A DNA stretch of 20,236 nt, taken from a virus. The notes beneath the pieces were generated by a model, which was not told where the DNA came from, searched no databases, and worked only from the letters and a program-made list of their open reading frames with translations. Where the stretch lies: positions 1-20,236 of IMG/VR virus record IMGVR_UViG_3300028581_000308. The stretch is one strand, 5' to 3'. Within the stretch, counting starts at the first letter, position 1, and the number at the start of each line of letters is the position of its first letter. Of this stretch, positions 15,619 through 20,236 are shown piece after piece. Position numbers and translations under genes: made by a program.

Positions 15619-18020
15619 GTTGGAAATTTGGTGACATAGATTTTGAAGAATATGGAGTAATGGTGTCGAAAAGTACCGGAGTACTCGATTTGCCAAAACT
15701 TAGCAATGAAGGTTTCAATTGGCTTGATGTTGATGGTATTGATTACCAGCAAGAATATGCAGAAATAACTGACAGGGATATTATTCTCAATTGCTGGATT
15801 TATGCAAAGCCGAGCCGAAACATGGGTGGTGAAATTACAATTACAGGTTATGACAATTTCAGAAATAAGGTACAATATTTTACCGATGCAATTAAGGCAG
15901 CAGGGAAGGTCACTTTCCAAACTCCATACCTGGATATTAACAATTGCAGCATAAGTTCAGGTATAAGCATTGTCAGGGAAACGAATTACGTCCTTGAACA
16001 ACAGGTCGGGACTTTCTCGCTCAGGATAACTGTGCATGGTGACAGCAAGTTCACGCTTTTGTCGATTTTGGATAAGTCGAGCGATACATTGGTGGCGATT
16101 GTAAAAACTTCAAACCTGATTTTAAACAAGACATTGCAGGGCGAAAGTTATGCAACCTGTACCGTAGAATCCAACAGCTTGCTTGATGTTGAAATGTTCG
16201 ATTGGATCAAAATCAACAGCAATGGCTACGATGATGAAAAATACCATCTGGCAACAGAGCCGGAATACCGGAAAGTATCATCGAATAAATTTGTTTATGA
16301 TTTTAGGTTCGATGGAGCAGAATCTTATTTGAGCCAAACTATGTTCATGCTTGACGGACAGTCAGAGTTTTCATTTTATGGAGATTTGGAAACTATTATT
16401 GATTTGATTGTGACGAATTCAAACAGATTTCTTTCAGGTAAATTTGTTAAAGGTGGAATTGAGTTAACGATTAAAAAGAATCATGCTTTCCGTGGCGAAA
16501 ATTGTCTGGAAGTATTAAAGCGAATTGTTGCTGAGTACAACATGGAGTATTTGGTTCAGTTCAATGCAACAGGTGATTATTTTTATTACATAATCTGTCA
16601 AGAACAACTCGGACCAATTAAAGAAATTACGCTTGAATATGGCAAAGGCAAAGGACTGTATGAACTGACAAGAGGTAAGGCAGACACTTCGAAGTTGTGT
16701 ACTGTTTTGTATGCCTACGGAGCAGCAAAAAACCTAAAAACAACTTATGGAGCTAAAAGGCTGCAATGCCCCGGAAATCCATTAACCAGCAACCTGAGTA
16801 CATATTTAAGGCACGAAAAAGTTGAGTTTTTTGAAGACATTTATCCGCAGCGAACTGCTACCGTAACAGGTTATATTCAGGTGTTGCCCGAAAATTTAAC
16901 GGCAGCAGAAAGAGAAGTATATCCAGAAGGTATATTCGTTGTAGGTGATACGACTATTAATTTTGATATTAACGCCTATTTACTTGGTGGACGCACTGCA
17001 AAAATAAGTATGAAAACCGGAGCCTTGGCAGGTTTTGAGTTCGATATTTTGAGATACGACCATGCAAACACATTAATTTACATCATACGGTTTTTGGATG
17101 AACAGGGTGGGTTATTACCAAATGCTACATTACAGATTGCAGCAGGGGACGAATATACGCTGGTTGACATAGAACAACCGCCAACATACCTTGCAGCAGC
17201 AGAATCAGCATTGGCACTCAAAGCTTTGGAATACATAACGAAATGGAGTACACCGATTTATCCATTCACCGCAGTAGTTAATCCAGCCTTTATTCTTGCA
17301 ACACCTTTTTTGGGTTTTGAGGTTGGCGAAAAAGTGACGATTGTTGATGCAGATTATGGAATTAATACGTTATTCAGAATTTCGGCCTTAACGCTGAATA
17401 AGAACACCGGAATTTACACCCTGACACTTTCTGATTACAGGTCGATTACCAAAAGGAAGCAAACGGAGTTCAGGTTGCAAACTATTGAAAGAGCAATATT
17501 TTCAGCAAACAAACAGGCCGTTGAAGTGGTGAAGGACGAACAGCAACCGGCAGGCGAAGTTAAAAGGGTAATACTTGATCCGGACAACGTTCTTCGTGTT
17601 GACCAGATTATTGCCAACGACACGATTGATGCGCGAATGTTGGGACTTGATGCGAACATGCCACAGGTAAGTTTAACGGATGCTTGGTTTGAATCTAATG
17701 TTGGTGGCAATATTGAAGCTGCAAAGCAATATGCAGGTATTATCACAATCCACAATTATGCAAGTTTAAACCGGTTTGAGGTACAAAAACTGAAAGACAA
17801 TAACGAAGTGTACGACCCCAGCCGGACTTGGGAAATACCTGAAACCACTTTTACAGCCGCTGCCGATACCAGTTATAACATTTACGCAAAATTGGATTTA
17901 ACACCGGCTTCAACAGCTTGCGAAGTGTTTTTGCATGAAGATCATATTGATGCCAAAGCGGAAATAGAAAGCGGGTTTGTGATTTACAAGTTGGGAAATC
18001 TTACAAAGCAAATAGTATGA
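15615..18020 (+). CDS. Dit-like domain fused to tail hub / Tal-type protein
   Basis: An 801-residue tail tip protein. Residues about 1-150 resemble the preceding Dit-like protein. Residues about 155-610 read as a hub of the gp27/Tal type: alternating strands, and segments such as FSFYGDLETIIDLIVTNSNR and RGENCLEVLKRIVAEYNMEY that are common in such hubs. Within this, about 520-610 (ALKALEYITKWSTPIYPF, then VGEKVTIVDADYGI and TLTLSDYRS) looks like the closing hub barrel. A charged linker at about 611-660 and a C-terminal beta domain follow. I see no peptidase or lysozyme motif. It would close the tube and present the fibre. Stop and next start overlap in ATGA. Confidence 0.75.
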   Translation: MSWKFGDIDFEEYGVMVSKSTGVLDLPKLSNEGFNWLDVDGIDYQQEYAEITDRDIILNCWIYAKPSRNMGGEITITGYDNFRNKVQYFTDAIKAAGKVTFQTPYLDINNCSISSGISIVRETNYVLEQQVGTFSLRITVHGDSKFTLLSILDKSSDTLVAIVKTSNLILNKTLQGESYATCTVESNSLLDVEMFDWIKINSNGYDDEKYHLATEPEYRKVSSNKFVYDFRFDGAESYLSQTMFMLDGQSEFSFYGDLETIIDLIVTNSNRFLSGKFVKGGIELTIKKNHAFRGENCLEVLKRIVAEYNMEYLVQFNATGDYFYYIICQEQLGPIKEITLEYGKGKGLYELTRGKADTSKLCTVLYAYGAAKNLKTTYGAKRLQCPGNPLTSNLSTYLRHEKVEFFEDIYPQRTATVTGYIQVLPENLTAAEREVYPEGIFVVGDTTINFDINAYLLGGRTAKISMKTGALAGFEFDILRYDHANTLIYIIRFLDEQGGLLPNATLQIAAGDEYTLVDIEQPPTYLAAAESALALKALEYITKWSTPIYPFTAVVNPAFILATPFLGFEVGEKVTIVDADYGINTLFRISALTLNKNTGIYTLTLSDYRSITKRKQTEFRLQTIERAIFSANKQAVEVVKDEQQPAGEVKRVILDPDNVLRVDQIIANDTIDARMLGLDANMPQVSLTDAWFESNVGGNIEAAKQYAGIITIHNYASLNRFEVQKLKDNNEVYDPSRTWEIPETTFTAAADTSYNIYAKLDLTPASTACEVFLHEDHIDAKAEIESGFVIYKLGNLTKQIV

Positions 18021-18334
18021 GCAGAACCGCAAATATGATATTTGGTAACACTCGCCAGCCAGAAGCGAATGTTCAAAATTTTGAACTCGAACTGGCGCGT
18101 AAAAGCACTGGCGGCAGCTACATGGAATACACCGAAACCGCTGGCCTGATAACCCGGGTCGATTACTGGCAAGATCCCTCTAAGCTGGTAAAGCTTTTCA
18201 CAAAAACCATTACTTATTCGGGCAGCAACCCGGTGCAAATAATTACAACCGACGAAGTAACCGGTAAAGTATTGCAAACCGTACCTGTTTATACAGGCGA
18301 TGTGGTAACAAGTGTAATTAAAACAATAACATAA
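18017..18334 (+). CDS. Small tail-tip protein of unknown function
   Basis: A 105-residue protein between the hub and the fibre. It is polar with several short strands (DYWQDPSKLVKLFTKTITYS, NPVQIITTDEVTGKVLQTVP) and no membrane segment. I do not recognise a family with confidence; similar short proteins lie next to fibres in other Bacteroidota phages, where they are thought to be structural. It overlaps the hub stop in ATGA and is five bases from the next gene, so it belongs to the same operon. Confidence 0.6.
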   Translation: MSRTANMIFGNTRQPEANVQNFELELARKSTGGSYMEYTETAGLITRVDYWQDPSKLVKLFTKTITYSGSNPVQIITTDEVTGKVLQTVPVYTGDVVTSVIKTIT

Positions 18335-18339
18335 TTAGT

Positions 18340-18681
18340 ATGGAAACAATAACAGTATCTGAATCTCCGGAAACCGCAAAAGCCGCCGAAGTACCCGAAA
18401 CAATAGCAGGCATCGAAGTATTTGAAGCAGCAAAAGCCGAAATTGTACCTGAAGTAACAAGCCTTGATGTAGCCCGAATTAAAGTACCGGTAGGTTATAA
18501 GGTTATAATCGACCCGGAACTTTTGGAAAAAGAGAACCGGAAAAAAGAGAGATTGGAGATAGAGGAACGGCTTGCTGCAACACCAGAACCAACGATGGAA
18601 GAGTTGGCTGAATTTGGTAAACTTTATCATCCTTACTATGCTGAGTTAAGAATTCTAAATGAATTGATTCAGTATGACTAA
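18340..18681 (+). CDS. Small unknown protein upstream of the fibre
   Basis: A 113-residue protein. The first half is rich in Ala, Glu, Pro and Val and looks disordered (SPETAKAAEVPETIAGIEVF); then PVGYKVIIDPELLEKENRKK leads into a charged helical end with LYHPYYAELRILNELIQYD. I do not recognise it. Its place between tail hub and fibre suggests a linker or chaperone for the fibre, but that is position only. It overlaps the fibre gene by eight bases. Confidence 0.6.
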   Translation: METITVSESPETAKAAEVPETIAGIEVFEAAKAEIVPEVTSLDVARIKVPVGYKVIIDPELLEKENRKKERLEIEERLAATPEPTMEELAEFGKLYHPYYAELRILNELIQYD

Positions 18682-20236
18682 AATAGTTACATTCACAGAT
18701 TTAGCCACGCCAACGGCACTTGCAGGAGTTGCAGTTGCAGGTGGTTCTTTAGCTGCAAATACAACGTATTACTATATCGTTCAGGCAGTTTTTGATAACG
18801 GAACGTATAACTCCTTCGCGGCGGGTAAAAGTTATTCAAGCCTTGAAATTGCTGTATCTACAAATGCAACCAACAGAAGCATTACTCTTACCTGGAATCA
18901 TCCGAAGGGTGCTGGCGGTGGATATAGAATTGTTAGACGTGCTGGAGCATCGGCCAAAACAGGACAACATACAGTTGTTAATAAAGACCTTAGAGACACT
19001 ACTATAAATTCAGCAGGTGTATGTACGTGGACTGACGATGGGTCTACAACAGATATAGGTAATTACATATATCAAAACACTTCCCACGGAATATTAGTTT
19101 TAACCAGCACAGATTCAGTAAATGATGTTTGGTCAATCGTTGATTTATATAACGCTGATGTAGCAGGTGGGTGGGGAGTTGTTAATAAATTGGATGAAAG
19201 CACATATAGGGTTGACGCATATGTTTCCATCAATTACGCAGGTGCAAAATGGTTAGACTTAGATAAGACAATAATATTTGCAGACGGATTCTTTACAGGT
19301 GGCACAGGAAGCACATTTACATTCGGTGCGTTTAATGCAGGTAATGGGGTAACATCACGAGGATGCAGATTAATCTATAAAACATACTGGCTTACAAACT
19401 CATCTTTCCCTATTCTCTACGCTTATAAAACAACATTCGATTGGGTTGGTGACTATCATCCTTATTACACAACTGATTCTGGTTTGTTGCCTGTTGGGAT
19501 ATATTTTGCTTCTGGAATAGCCAGAGATTGTATGTCAAATAAGATGAGAAAATTCGTTCCAACGAGTGCCGCAAACTGCACATTAAAAAATTTCGTATGT
19601 ACACAAGCCGATATTGCATTCAACACTGGACAAGCTACATTTGATAATGTTACAGGCATGTATTGTTCCAGGCTATTCCAGACATCTGGTAGTACTACAA
19701 TGACAGCTAAGAATGCGATAAATACAGCAAGTATGTACACGATTCTCGTTGTTGGACAGAATAATAATATAACGATGATAAATTCGAACGTAACACCAGC
19801 ATCTTATGCTCCATTAGGGAATTGTAAGGGAACTGTTGTATACGAAAAGTTTACATATAACTTAACTGTTAATCAGAATGTAAGCGCCACACCTATCAGC
19901 GGAGCATCTGTTAAGATATACGACGCATTTAATAATTTGATATGCGATACAACCACAAATGCAAGTGGTGTAATTGCCGAACAAACGCTGATTTTTCGAA
20001 CTCAGACTTATTCCGATGCATCGACTTCAGTTAGAACCTCGACAAACTATGCTCCACATAAAATGGTTGTATCTGCGCCAGGGTTTGAAATTTATACACA
20101 GTTCACAAATTATACTGGAGCTTATGCTACTCAGCATATAGTTGGGCTAACCCGTTTAAATAACATTCGCCAAACCATTGAAGGAGATTTACTGCTTGCC
20201 CTAAAACCCGAACTGGGCAGCAGCTCTAAATTACTG
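18674..20236 (+). CDS. Tail fibre / receptor-binding protein, 3' end outside the window
   Basis: The frame starts at ATG 18674 (overlapping the previous stop) and is open for 521 codons to the last base, so the gene continues beyond the window. Residues about 10-125 look like a fibronectin type III-like unit (YYYIVQAVF, TLTWNHPKGAGGGYRIVRRA). Residues about 130-390 are rich in Asn, Thr, Gly and aromatics with irregular strands, like a beta-helix or other fibre shaft. Residues about 395-470 resemble a carboxypeptidase-regulatory or CNA-B-like beta sandwich (NLTVNQNVSATPISGASVKI). It then resumes with a charged stretch. Such modular beta proteins at the end of the tail block usually bind host surface receptors. 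The domain calls are from pattern. Confidence 0.72.
   Translation, partial: MTKIVTFTDLATPTALAGVAVAGGSLAANTTYYYIVQAVFDNGTYNSFAAGKSYSSLEIAVSTNATNRSITLTWNHPKGAGGGYRIVRRAGASAKTGQHTVVNKDLRDTTINSAGVCTWTDDGSTTDIGNYIYQNTSHGILVLTSTDSVNDVWSIVDLYNADVAGGWGVVNKLDESTYRVDAYVSINYAGAKWLDLDKTIIFADGFFTGGTGSTFTFGAFNAGNGVTSRGCRLIYKTYWLTNSSFPILYAYKTTFDWVGDYHPYYTTDSGLLPVGIYFASGIARDCMSNKMRKFVPTSAANCTLKNFVCTQADIAFNTGQATFDNVTGMYCSRLFQTSGSTTMTAKNAINTASMYTILVVGQNNNITMINSNVTPASYAPLGNCKGTVVYEKFTYNLTVNQNVSATPISGASVKIYDAFNNLICDTTTNASGVIAEQTLIFRTQTYSDASTSVRTSTNYAPHKMVVSAPGFEIYTQFTNYTGAYATQHIVGLTRLNNIRQTIEGDLLLALKPELGSSSKLL

Noticed and set aside
18792-19007. A 71-codon + strand frame inside the fibre gene
   Set aside because: The fibre frame is continuous here with FN3-like sequence; the shorter frame is out of phase and looks random.
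1-20236. CRISPR arrays, insertion sequences, defence or toxin-antitoxin genes
   Set aside because: I see no regularly spaced repeats, transposase motifs or inverted-repeat bounded insertions; every gene fits a phage structural module.

Overview
The window is the head-and-tail structural module of a tailed phage (or of a prophage: nothing here tells which), with every gene on the + strand and almost no spacing between genes. The gene order is that of a long-tailed, non-contractile (siphovirus-type) phage: packaging, portal, minor head, scaffold, capsid, neck, tail tube, tape measure, distal tail, fibre. The host is probably a member of the Bacteroidota. The genome is moderately AT-rich, starts are preceded by A/T-rich leaders with almost no Shine-Dalgarno sequence, and several small neighbours (the short Cys/His protein, the DUF6706-like connector) are of types I associate with Bacteroidota phages. 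The host is inferred, not shown.

Layout. 1-189: a possible end-of-unit terminator and an AT-rich leader. 190-5666: packaging and portal block (small and large terminase, SPP1 gp6-like portal, MuF/SPP1 gp7-like minor head protein, a separate HExxH metallopeptidase that overlaps it, and an unlisted 56-residue Cys/His protein). 5667-5889: a strong intrinsic terminator, a second long hairpin and a possible promoter. 5890-10658: capsid and tube block (coiled-coil scaffold candidate, head fibre/decoration protein, E-type major capsid protein, four neck or tail-completion proteins, major tail tube). A second intrinsic terminator lies at 10699-10729. 10741-20236: tail block (gpG-like chaperone with a -1 frameshift into a gpT-like extension, a 1291-residue tape measure, two tandem Dit-like proteins of which the second is fused to the tail hub, two small unknown proteins, and a large fibre gene that is still open at the window end).

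How it fits together. The terminase packages DNA through the portal into a shell built from the capsid protein on the scaffold. The connectors close the neck, the tube polymerises along the tape measure with help from the G and GT chaperones, and the distal tail, hub and fibre form the host-binding tip. The two terminators bracket the genes whose products are needed in most copies (scaffold, decoration, capsid, tube), which suggests tuned expression of that cassette.

I see no integrase, repressor, lysis, replication, tRNA, CRISPR or insertion-sequence feature. I do not see an undescribed multi-gene system. The most rewarding signals are the programmed frameshift at a run of nine T, the split between MuF protein and metallopeptidase, the tandem Dit domains, and two genes that ordinary length or stop-codon cut-offs would miss (5496-5666 and 18674-end).
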